10,365 nt of DNA from an uncultured Oscillospiraceae bacterium (GTDB taxonomy: Bacteria > Bacillota > Clostridia > Oscillospirales > Acutalibacteraceae): NCBI GenBank assembly GCA_902461995.1, contig CABQAA010000050.1, positions 1 through 10,365 on the forward strand. The letters are read 5' to 3'. Below the pieces are notes generated by a model that was not told the origin of the DNA, made no database searches, and saw only the letters and a program-made list of their open reading frames with translations. The position numbers were made by a program, and so were the translations under genes. Below are positions 1 to 5,245 of this stretch, one piece after another. Every line of letters begins with the position of its first letter. Position 1 is the first letter of the stretch.

Positions 1-65
1 CCGATTTATTTTGAAAAAGGATTCGCTCTCGGCCCCACTCCCCCAAACAGGATCAAGACCGGCGG

Positions 66-94
66 TTGCTTTTTGGCGGCGGCTGTGTTAAAAT
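66..94 (+). promoter_or_regulatory. Probable sigma-A promoter of the MATE transporter gene
   Basis: A TTGCTT -35 hexamer lies at 66-71 and a TAAAAT -10 hexamer at 89-94, separated by 17 bases. The -10 matches the consensus at five of six positions and the -35 at three. Transcription would start near 101, a short distance before the purine-rich ribosome binding site at 111-120. This spacing also argues against the in-frame TTG at 73 being the start codon, since it lies inside the promoter. Confidence 0.5.
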
Positions 95-129
95 GCCGTC
101 CAGGAATCAAAAGGAAGGAAATCGGCCAC

Positions 130-1542
130 ATGAATCGTCAAAATTCGGGCAGCCGGTCGTTTGCCCGCATGGTTGCAGCCCTCGTGCTGCCCATGGCACT
201 GCAGAATCTCATCAACGTCGCCGTCACCTCCGCCGACGTCATCATGCTGGGCAAAGTCGGCACCGAGGTATTATCCGGCGCCTCACTGGCGGGGCAGGTC
301 CAGTTCATCATGACCCTGATTTTTTTCGGACTGACCTCGGGGGCGGCGGTGCTGACGGCACAGTATTGGGGCAAGGGCGACACCCGAACCATTGAAAAAG
401 TCATGGGAATCGCGCTCCGGTTCTCCCTGATTGTCGCCGCAGTCTTTTTTGTGGCGGTGGAGGCCGTCCCCACGCTGATCATGCGGCTGTTTACGAACGA
501 CGAAGTCGTAATCGCCGAGGGGGCGGTATACCTGCGCATCGTTGCCCCTTCCTATCTCTTTTCCTCCATCACCATGGTGTATCTGAACATCATGCGCAGC
601 GTCGAACGGGTGGTGGTGTCGACAGTGGTGTTCCTCGTCTCGCTGCTCGCGAACATCGCCCTCAACGCCCTGTTCATTTTCGGACTGCTGGGCCTGCCCG
701 CCATGGGGATCGCCGGCGCCGCCCTGGCAACAGCCTGCGCTCGGCTGATCGAGCTAATTCTGGTGCTGGTGTACGCCCACTGGATCAAAACCTCGCCCCG
801 GGTGGAAAAACGGGTCCGGCTCCGGTTTTCCGACATATTCGTGCGGGATCGACTCCTGTTCGGGGATTTCATGCGGTATTCCCTCCCCGTGATCGCCAAC
901 GAACTGATGTGGGGACTGGGCACCTCGATGAGTGCGGTCGTCATCGGCCACATCAGCACTCAGATGGTGGCCGCCAACGCCGTCGCCCAGGTGGCGAGGC
1001 AGCTCGCCACCGTGGTGTCCTTCGGCATCGCCAACGCCGCCGCCATTCTCATCGGCAAGGCCATCGGCGAGGGAAACCGCGAAACGGCGGCGGATTACGG
1101 CAAACGCTTCATTCGGCTGACCCTGATCGCGGGAGCCTGCGGCGCAGCCGTCGTACTGATCGCGCGCCCCATTCTGATAGGCGGACTCTCCCTCGATCCC
1201 GAGGCGCGGGACCTGCTCTCCATGATGCTGCTGGTCATGGCGTATTTTGTCTTTGCCCAGGCCTATAACACCACGCAGGTGGTGGGGATTTTCCGGGCGG
1301 GCGGCGATACCCGGTTCGGCCTGATTCTCGATGTCTCCACCATGTGGGGCGGTTCGATTCTGCTGGGTGCACTGGCTGCATTTCTGTTCCACGCCCCGCC
1401 GACCCTCGTCTATATACTGCTGCTCAGCGACGAGCTGATCAAAATTCCTTTTACCACCTGGCGTTACCGGACGAAAAAATGGCTCCGGAACGTCACACGG
1501 GAGGAGGAAACCCGGCTGTCCGAGGCGGAAGCGGACGGATGA
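130..1542 (+). CDS. MATE family multidrug/metabolite efflux transporter
   Basis: This 470-aa inner-membrane protein belongs to the MATE family, which exports cationic drugs or metabolites in exchange for Na+ or H+. The protein is made of hydrophobic helices in two similar halves. The first half begins with the family-typical LVLPMALQNLINVAV and SADVIMLGKVG stretches near residues 17-43. The second half begins around SLPVIANELMWGLGTSM near residue 250, which mirrors the first. About twelve membrane segments are expected and the length is usual for the family. I chose the ATG at 130 because AAGGAAGGAA at 111-120 precedes it by nine bases; the upstream TTG at 73 lies in the promoter. The C-terminus is charged and cytosolic. 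It appears to be a single-gene unit. The substrate cannot be read from the sequence. Family assignment is firm. Confidence 0.95.
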   Translation: MNRQNSGSRSFARMVAALVLPMALQNLINVAVTSADVIMLGKVGTEVLSGASLAGQVQFIMTLIFFGLTSGAAVLTAQYWGKGDTRTIEKVMGIALRFSLIVAAVFFVAVEAVPTLIMRLFTNDEVVIAEGAVYLRIVAPSYLFSSITMVYLNIMRSVERVVVSTVVFLVSLLANIALNALFIFGLLGLPAMGIAGAALATACARLIELILVLVYAHWIKTSPRVEKRVRLRFSDIFVRDRLLFGDFMRYSLPVIANELMWGLGTSMSAVVIGHISTQMVAANAVAQVARQLATVVSFGIANAAAILIGKAIGEGNRETAADYGKRFIRLTLIAGACGAAVVLIARPILIGGLSLDPEARDLLSMMLLVMAYFVFAQAYNTTQVVGIFRAGGDTRFGLILDVSTMWGGSILLGALAAFLFHAPPTLVYILLLSDELIKIPFTTWRYRTKKWLRNVTREEETRLSEAEADG

Positions 1543-1589
1543 CCGAATCCCACTGAAAAAATGTTTTTTCGGAATAGCAAACGCCGGCA

Positions 1590-1700
1590 GGCAAACGGTC
1601 ACGCTTGCCATTGCTGAGGATGGGACGATGAAAGTCCGTTTTTGCTCAGCGCAAACCGCCTAAAAACGGCATTTTAGCGGCTCTATACCGCTGCGGTTCA
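1590..1700. other. Cluster of inverted repeats, possible structured RNA
   Basis: Consecutive short inverted repeats are visible. GGCAA 1590-1594 pairs with TTGCC 1605-1609. GCTGAG 1613-1618 pairs with CTCAGC 1645-1650 and encloses GGAC 1623-1626 with GTCC 1634-1637. AACCGC 1654-1659 pairs with GCGGTT 1693-1698 and encloses CTAAAA 1660-1665 / TTTTAG 1672-1677 and CGG 1678-1680 / CCG 1688-1690, a three-way-junction layout. A terminator follows 12 bases later. I do not recognise any known riboswitch or ncRNA consensus here. GC-rich DNA yields chance pairings, so this is only a candidate. Confidence 0.3.
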
Positions 1701-1711
1701 CCCAGCCTGTA

Positions 1712-1746
1712 AAAAAACAGCAGGTTATCAAAACCTGCTGTTTTTT
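1712..1746. terminator. Bidirectional intrinsic terminator
   Basis: An uninterrupted stem of 15 pairs runs from 1712-1726 to 1732-1746 around a five-base loop. Its core is CAGCAGGTT / AACCTGCTG, flanked by A6 on the left and T6 on the right, so it can end transcription on both strands. It sits between the forward open frame ending at 1663 and the reverse small frame ending at 1728, as expected for convergent gene ends. Confidence 0.85.
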
Positions 1747-1898
1747 GCTGCCTTGACTGTTTTGCTCACAACATTAAGTTTCAGTTGAATACGGCAGACA
1801 GCGAACCGTTTGCTCCGTCTTGTCTTTTCCTTCATTGCAGTCATTTGCGGAGCAGCTTTATTTTCCTATGTCGGCACTATGCCTTTGTTTTTCCTCAT
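1728..1898 (-). pseudogene. Small basic-protein reading frame with an internal stop
   Basis: On the reverse strand an ATG at 1898-1896 is preceded by a strong GAAGGAGGAA ribosome binding site at about 1903-1912. It encodes MRKNKGIVPT and then hits TAG at 1868-1866. The same frame continues without another stop for a further 45 codons, through a Lys/Arg-rich segment containing MKEKTRRSKRF and VCRIQLKLNVVSK, to TGA at 1730-1728 inside the terminator. Without the TAG it would be a basic protein of about 56 residues. A perfect TTGACA lies upstream at 1957-1962 on this strand, although no good -10 matches it. The fine ribosome binding site and the coherent downstream frame suggest a once-functional small gene, of the sort carried by integrative elements, now broken. 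Alternatively only the 10-residue peptide is made. Function is unknown. Confidence 0.45.
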
Positions 1899-1972
1899 TT
1901 CAAATTCCTCCTTCGTATATATAATGGTACATTTAAGTAATGCCGCGAATCTCTTTTGTCAAGTAAATTGCA

Positions 1973-2005
1973 AATCCCTCTCTGATTTTAGGTCAGAGAG
2001 GGATT
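1973..2005. repeat. Perfect 13-bp inverted repeat hairpin
   Basis: AATCCCTCTCTGA at 1973-1985 is the exact reverse complement of 1993-2005, with a seven-base loop. No T-run follows on either strand, so a classical terminator is not obvious. It lies just upstream of the reverse-strand TTGACA (1957-1962) and about 90 bases before the forward operon promoter. It could be a terminator remnant, an attenuator or a protein-binding site. Confidence 0.75.
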
Positions 2006-2094
2006 GAAATCGTGTTATTCTATGCTGTTAGTGGGACTTGTTGTGGTGACAGAAAGATTATAGTTGACACAAGGAACAAACATTCTGGTTTTGA

Positions 2095-2123
2095 TTGAAA
2101 AACCCTGACTTTTTTGGTATACT
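2095..2123 (+). promoter_or_regulatory. Strong sigma-A promoter of the putative immunity operon
   Basis: TTGAAA at 2095-2100 and TATACT at 2118-2123 each match the consensus at five of six positions and are spaced by exactly 17 bases. The predicted start near 2130 gives a leader of about 40 bases before the first gene. It is the best promoter in the window and suggests constitutive expression of the four-gene operon. Confidence 0.7.
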
Positions 2124-2171
2124 TATTTTGTTTATTTATATGGATTATCAAAGATTACGAGGAATAATACA

Positions 2172-2783
2172 ATGACACGAGAACAACAAAAGCAGCTAAA
2201 GCTGTTGAAAAATTCAGTGATGAACATTGCTTTGCCGGAGATAAAAGGGTATAAGCTGAAACGAAAAGACGGTAGAGTGTGGCAGCAGAAAAATGGAATG
2301 TTTTTTTCAATGCTACTTTTTGTCAGCGCAAATGATAACAACCAATGTTTATTTACTGCTTTGGAAAGTGTGAAACCGCTATGGGCGGATGATTTGCTTT
2401 GGGATATTTTAGATATGCCAGAAAACAAAGCAGAGCCACTGAGCCTGCGGAGCGTCGGTGCATTTACGGTTTCCGGGGCGGAGATAGTAAATGCCACCGC
2501 CGAACTTCCAAATTGGGAGCTTGGCGAACTGGAGGAACAGATTTCTCTGTCTATCCGGCACTTTTATGAAAGCATACAGGCGGTGGATGAAGCAGAGTTT
2601 TACCGATTGGCGGAACAGCCGGGCTATCAAAGCGATATGATGAAAGCACTGATTTTAATACATAATGGGAAATATGCCGATGCAATCAGATTTGTTGATA
2701 CAATGGAAAACGATTGGCTGTCAAACGCCGGACGAGGCTTTCGGGAACGGGCAAAAGCATACTGCGAGAAAGAAGGTATTTGA
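2172..2783 (+). CDS. Hypothetical protein, possibly DUF4304-like; first gene of the operon
   Basis: This 203-aa soluble protein has no signal peptide or membrane segment. Its N-terminal half (about residues 20-80, with KGYKLKRKDGRVWQQKNGMFF followed by a hydrophobic strand and VKPLWADDLLWDIL) resembles the layout of DUF4304-type proteins, in which a GF/GY-K-R-K...W motif precedes beta strands. I hold that assignment weakly. The C-terminal third (about 115-203) is helical and rich in acidic residues, with ILIHNGKYADAIRFVD resembling a TPR-like helix pair. A GAGGA ribosome binding site at 2159-2163 precedes the ATG by eight bases. The stop codon is one base before the next gene's ATG, so the two are translationally linked. 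Codon use is AT-rich compared with the backbone. Context suggests an immunity-type role, but the sequence alone does not show one. Confidence 0.85.
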   Translation: MTREQQKQLKLLKNSVMNIALPEIKGYKLKRKDGRVWQQKNGMFFSMLLFVSANDNNQCLFTALESVKPLWADDLLWDILDMPENKAEPLSLRSVGAFTVSGAEIVNATAELPNWELGELEEQISLSIRHFYESIQAVDEAEFYRLAEQPGYQSDMMKALILIHNGKYADAIRFVDTMENDWLSNAGRGFRERAKAYCEKEGI

Positions 2784-2784
2784 A

Positions 2785-3246
2785 ATGCCGGAATTTGATA
2801 GTGCGTTTATGAAATCAAAAGGACAACCAATCGAATATAACGGAGAAACGCTGATGCGGATTGACAGATTGTATGTTCCCAAGCGCTTTCAGGTATCTGT
2901 GTCGCTGATTTCCACCAATTCGGAATGGAAACAGGGTGTCAGAATAAAAACAAAAGGCAAAATGATAGCAGAGTACTCCAAAATAGAATCTAAATCATTT
3001 ATAATATGGGAAGATTTCATTATCTATGAACCCACTTTTAGATGTAGCGGAACATCCCAGAACAACGAACTGCTTGTTTGGAATGCGTGGGATCAGGGTG
3101 ACGGAGTCATTCAAGCGTGGCTGGGCGGAACAGCAATGAAAAAGGAAATCCTTTCAGGAAACCATTTTCGGTATTATTGCAACGATGGACACTTGGATGA
3201 AAATTTTGATGATATTGTTTTTGATATTGAGATCATTGGATTATAA
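2785..3246 (+). CDS. Hypothetical protein, paralog of the gene at 4003 (putative immunity family)
   Basis: This is a 153-aa soluble protein of a family I cannot name. The ATG at 2785 has AGAAGG eight bases upstream, inside the end of the previous gene; an in-frame ATG at 2665 lies well inside that gene and has no such support. Shared with the gene at 4003 are ISTNS-x3-QG-V-R at residues 42-53, an LLVWNAWDQGDG segment at 96-107, FRYYCND at 128-134 and D-x-x-FDDIVFDIEI near the end. The shared order along the whole length shows common ancestry after heavy divergence. Many tryptophans, acidic residues and a mainly beta pattern fit small cytosolic immunity proteins, which bind and block a toxin domain. 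That role is inferred from context and duplication only. Confidence 0.85.
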   Translation: MPEFDSAFMKSKGQPIEYNGETLMRIDRLYVPKRFQVSVSLISTNSEWKQGVRIKTKGKMIAEYSKIESKSFIIWEDFIIYEPTFRCSGTSQNNELLVWNAWDQGDGVIQAWLGGTAMKKEILSGNHFRYYCNDGHLDENFDDIVFDIEIIGL

Positions 3247-3277
3247 AAGCAAAAGTTTCAGTAGGAGATAAAAAGTT

Positions 3278-3985
3278 ATGCAAAAGACATTCAAGGCAGT
3301 AAGAAGCGGTGATATAGATTCCGTGAGAAAAATTTTTGATACCAATCCGGATGAAATCAATGCCGTTACAAAGCAACCGCCCAAAAAAGATGACGGACAG
3401 TCGCTGTTACAGGTGGCATTGAAATCGGGTAATTTGGATATTGCCAATTTACTGCTTGATTATCACGCCAATGTCAACTTTATGGAATCAGAGGACTGCT
3501 GTAATTCTTGGCGAATGCCGGTGCTTCACGATGCCATCCGGTCTGCGATTATGAGCAGTCGTTGGAATTCCCGAAAATACGGCAGCGATGTATTCGAGGT
3601 TCATTCCACCAAGGAAAAAGCAGATAAAGCCTATGCCGTACTCAAGAGAATTTTGGAATCCGGTGCTGATATTTTATCCAAGGACAGTTACGGAAACACC
3701 ACACTGGAACGGGCTATTTTGGATGCCAGACAATTACTGCCAACATACAATTACAAGGACAAGACTTTAAGCGATAACCGTAGAATTACAGAGGAATTAC
3801 GACATGATTTTGCGAGAGTTTTTGTTCTCTTGTATTCTTTCGGAGCCAGTAACCAATGGACAGACAGAGTCAGCGGAAAGCCACTGACAGAGTATTATGC
3901 TGCCGAGCCGGTCGCTGAATTTATCAATCTCTGTACACCAGAGCAGGAAAAGAAATCTTTATGGAAAAAGATGTTCGGAAAATAG
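3278..3985 (+). CDS. Ankyrin-repeat protein
   Basis: This 235-aa cytosolic protein carries ankyrin-type repeats, which are helix-loop-helix units used for protein binding. Repeat-like units are visible at about residues 2-30 (FKAVRSGDIDSVRKIFDTNP), 39-68 (DGQSLLQVALKSGNLDIANLLLDYHANVNF), 80-90 (MPVLHDAIRSA) with 118-135 (LKRILESGADI), 137-150 (SYGNTTLERAILDA) and 178-205 (VFVLLYSFGAS). The repeats are degenerate and interrupted by an insert at 91-117. The C-terminus is lysine-rich and ends KKMFGK. An AGGAG at 3263-3267 precedes the ATG by about ten bases. Ankyrin proteins are a known class of immunity protein in polymorphic toxin loci. Its position between two paralogous small genes supports such a role here, as inference. 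Confidence 0.88.
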   Translation: MQKTFKAVRSGDIDSVRKIFDTNPDEINAVTKQPPKKDDGQSLLQVALKSGNLDIANLLLDYHANVNFMESEDCCNSWRMPVLHDAIRSAIMSSRWNSRKYGSDVFEVHSTKEKADKAYAVLKRILESGADILSKDSYGNTTLERAILDARQLLPTYNYKDKTLSDNRRITEELRHDFARVFVLLYSFGASNQWTDRVSGKPLTEYYAAEPVAEFINLCTPEQEKKSLWKKMFGK

Positions 3986-4002
3986 CATAAGGAGAGATAC
4001 AA

Positions 4003-4479
4003 ATGGGAAATGGCAGTTGGAAAAACAAAATAGGACGAAACAGATTATATAATTCTACATTTATGGAAGAGCTTGGGATTCCTGATGTCGTGCATTGGGA
4101 GGTTTTGAATATTAAGAAAGAGCAGGAGTTTTGTATTGAATTTATAAGCACAAACAGCAAATATCGACAGGGCATCCGTTTAGCTGTTGACGCAGGCAAG
4201 GGATATTTTGAAATTGACGGCGAGAATTACGGCAAGGATGTTTATCTGTTGCAGGATCCCAGCTATAAAAAAGTAAATATAAAATGTGTTTCCGACGAAG
4301 GCTTGCTGAGCATTTACAATGTTTATGATAAGGGAGCAGGGCAAGGTGGCATCCGTTCGCAAATGGATTACAGCGGAATGCTGGCAGAAAAAACCGAAAC
4401 AGGCTTTCGGTACAGATGCAACGATGTCGGGCTTACCGATACCTTTGACAGCTTGGTTTTTGAAATCAGCTTGTTGTGA
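4003..4479 (+). CDS. Hypothetical protein, paralog of the gene at 2785 (putative immunity family)
   Basis: This 158-aa soluble protein is the last gene of the operon. An AAGGAGAG ribosome binding site at 3989-3996 precedes the ATG by six bases, and the gene starts 17 bases after the ankyrin gene. It shares with the protein at 2785 the motif ISTNS-x3-QG-I-R at residues 48-59, a LLSIYNVYDKGAG segment at 101-113, FRYRCND at 135-141 and TFDSLVFEISL at 147-157. The region between (IRSQMDYSGMLAE at 117-129) aligns with a shorter and more diverged stretch of the paralog. The N-terminal 30 residues also share an F-M-x3-G-x-P pattern. I do not recognise the family. Tandem divergence of this kind is typical of immunity genes tracking different toxin alleles, which is the working inference. 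Confidence 0.85.
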   Translation: MGNGSWKNKIGRNRLYNSTFMEELGIPDVVHWEVLNIKKEQEFCIEFISTNSKYRQGIRLAVDAGKGYFEIDGENYGKDVYLLQDPSYKKVNIKCVSDEGLLSIYNVYDKGAGQGGIRSQMDYSGMLAEKTETGFRYRCNDVGLTDTFDSLVFEISLL

Positions 4480-4497
4480 GCCTTGCGGGAGATTTGT

Positions 4498-4547
4498 TTT
4501 TACGATTAAAGCAGTTTCGATTTCGGCAAGATTACGGCATCGTAAAA
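4498..4547. repeat. Inverted repeat, possible left-end structure of the IS
   Basis: TTTTACGAT at 4498-4506 is the exact reverse complement of ATCGTAAAA at 4539-4547, with a 32-base spacer. It lies between the operon and the transposase gene. By distance it could belong to the left end of the IS200-group element, whose ends form hairpins, or it could be a remnant structure. Confidence 0.35.
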
Positions 4548-4571
4548 GATTCATCAGGCTTTTTATAGGCG

Positions 4572-4618
4572 AAAAGCCGGTATGTTCGAGACTTGCAATC
4601 TCAATCATACCGGCTTTT
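4572..4618. terminator. Intrinsic terminator after the operon / before tnpA
   Basis: AAAAGCCGGTATG at 4572-4584 pairs perfectly with 4606-4618, which ends in TTTT. The 21-base loop can form an inner GAGA/TCTC pair. It can stop transcription from the immunity-like operon. IS200-family elements also carry a terminator hairpin near their left end that blocks read-through into the transposase gene, so the hairpin may belong to the IS instead. Confidence 0.75.
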
Positions 4619-4670
4619 GTGTTTTGTCAAATGACACAAGCTGTTTGTTGCATGAAATCCACTGATTTTC

Positions 4671-5123
4671 TTGGTGTTTCGCTATAACTATCCTATCTGG
4701 GTATGCAAGTACCACATCGTGTTTAGCCCGAAGTATCGGAGAAAGATTATCTACAACCAATTACGCGCGGATATACAGCAGTATATCCGGGATTTGTGCA
4801 AATGGAAAGGTGTGGAGATATTGGAGGGGCATATGATGCCCGACCATGTGCACCTTCTGCTGTCGATACCGCCGAAATATTGCATCTCCAGTTTCATGGG
4901 GTATCTCAAGGGAAAAACAGCCACGATGATCTTTGAGAAACATGGAAACTTAAAGTACAAGTTCGGCAATAGGGACTTTTGGGCCACTGGATATTACGTA
5001 AGTACCGTAGGACTGAATGAGGCAACTATCAAGAAATATATCCGGGAGCAGGAAAAACAGGATAAGCTCGAGGACAAATTGACCACCAAGGAATACGACG
5101 ACCCTTTCAAGGGTAGCCGGTAG
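4671..5123 (+). CDS. tnpA: IS200/IS605 family transposase TnpA (Y1 HUH)
   Basis: This 150-aa single-strand transposase cuts and rejoins the element's ends through a 5' phosphotyrosine. Numbered from the TTG at 4671, the HUH motif is His59-Val-His61 in MPDHVHLLL. The catalytic tyrosine is most likely Tyr123 with Gln127 in YIREQ. Family blocks WVCKYHIVFSPKYRRK (10-25), FMGYLKGK (75-82), KYKFGNRDFW (95-104) and GYYVSTVGLNEA (107-118) are intact, and the end EYDDPFKGSR is usual. Only the N-terminus is doubtful: relatives start about 13 residues before the tryptophan with an SLSHT-like segment, whereas here the frame has only a TTG or GTG start and no clear ribosome binding site. A nearby ATG at 4652 (MKSTDFLGVSL) is in another frame and stops at once. 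A small indel at the 5' end may have damaged the start. Confidence 0.88.
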   Translation: MVFRYNYPIWVCKYHIVFSPKYRRKIIYNQLRADIQQYIRDLCKWKGVEILEGHMMPDHVHLLLSIPPKYCISSFMGYLKGKTATMIFEKHGNLKYKFGNRDFWATGYYVSTVGLNEATIKKYIREQEKQDKLEDKLTTKEYDDPFKGSR

Positions 5124-5153
5124 TCAGTCCACTACGGCTTGAACGCAGTGAAA

Positions 5154-5227
5154 GCCAGTGTCTTTTAGGCGCTGGCCTTCCCATGCCCTTTCAGGGCTCG
5201 TACAAGCCACCCGTTTTACGGGTGGTT
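5154..5227 (+). repeat. Three hairpins of the IS200-group right end
   Basis: GCCAG 5154-5158 pairs with CTGGC 5172-5176. GCCCT 5185-5189 pairs with AGGGC 5193-5197 around a three-base loop. A longer stem of nine pairs, including one G-T, links 5205-5213 with 5219-5227 and contains CCACCCG. The last hairpin, just inside the element's right end, is the type recognised by TnpA as folded single-stranded DNA. It may also serve as a transcription terminator, since a T-run follows at 5233-5237. Confidence 0.75.
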
Positions 5228-5245
5228 ATGACTTTTTGCGCCATT

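Larger units (their letters stand above)
1543..2171. other. Long intergenic stretch, probable mobile-DNA scar
   Basis: No intact gene is visible in these 629 bases. A forward frame ending at TAA 1661-1663 is open back into the MATE gene's 3' end. Its last 23 residues, beginning QTVTLAIAEDGTM, look like a plausible C-terminus, but no start belongs to it. The same bases can pair into several helices (see the separate entry). Next come a bidirectional terminator at 1712-1746, a reverse-strand small frame with an internal stop at 1728-1898, a 13-bp hairpin at 1973-2005 and the promoter of the downstream operon. Base composition moves from GC-rich to AT-rich at about 1750. I read this as the edge of acquired DNA holding decayed gene ends. 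Confidence 0.5.
4572..5232 (+). mobile_element. IS200-group insertion sequence (left end uncertain)
   Basis: A stand-alone tnpA gene is followed by about 105 bases of closely packed hairpins, the typical layout of an IS200-group element of the IS200/IS605 family. No TnpB gene is present. The right end is placed just after the last hairpin, near 5227-5232. The left end is not defined; it may lie at the hairpin at 4572 or further left near 4498. Elements of this group move as single strands, make no target duplication and have no terminal inverted repeats, so boundaries need an empty-site comparison. Confidence 0.7.

Noticed and set aside
754..1611. Long reverse-strand frame (285 codons) opposite the MATE gene
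   Set aside because: It is the antisense shadow of a well-supported membrane transporter in GC-rich DNA, and its composition is low in hydrophobic residues with many Gly, His and Gln, unlike a real protein.
1650..1710. GGTTCA near a helix suggested a tRNA T-arm
   Set aside because: No acceptor, D-arm or anticodon arm of correct size and spacing could be laid out around it.
1810..2007. Forward hydrophobic 65-codon frame in the intergenic stretch
   Set aside because: It is the opposite strand of the reverse small frame with the strong ribosome binding site, starts with TTG and has no ribosome binding site of its own.
2172..4479. Operon considered as an anti-phage defence system
   Set aside because: No nuclease, NTPase, TIR, protease or membrane effector motif is visible in any of the four proteins; the immunity-type reading fits better, though it is unproven.
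4319..4687. Forward 122-codon frame spanning the end of the fourth operon gene and the IS start
   Set aside because: It overlaps the paralogous gene in another frame and runs through the terminator hairpin; no start signal.
5124..5232. Hairpin-rich tail after tnpA considered as an omega-RNA guide
   Set aside because: There is no TnpB gene, and the hairpins match the usual right end of TnpA-only IS200-group elements.
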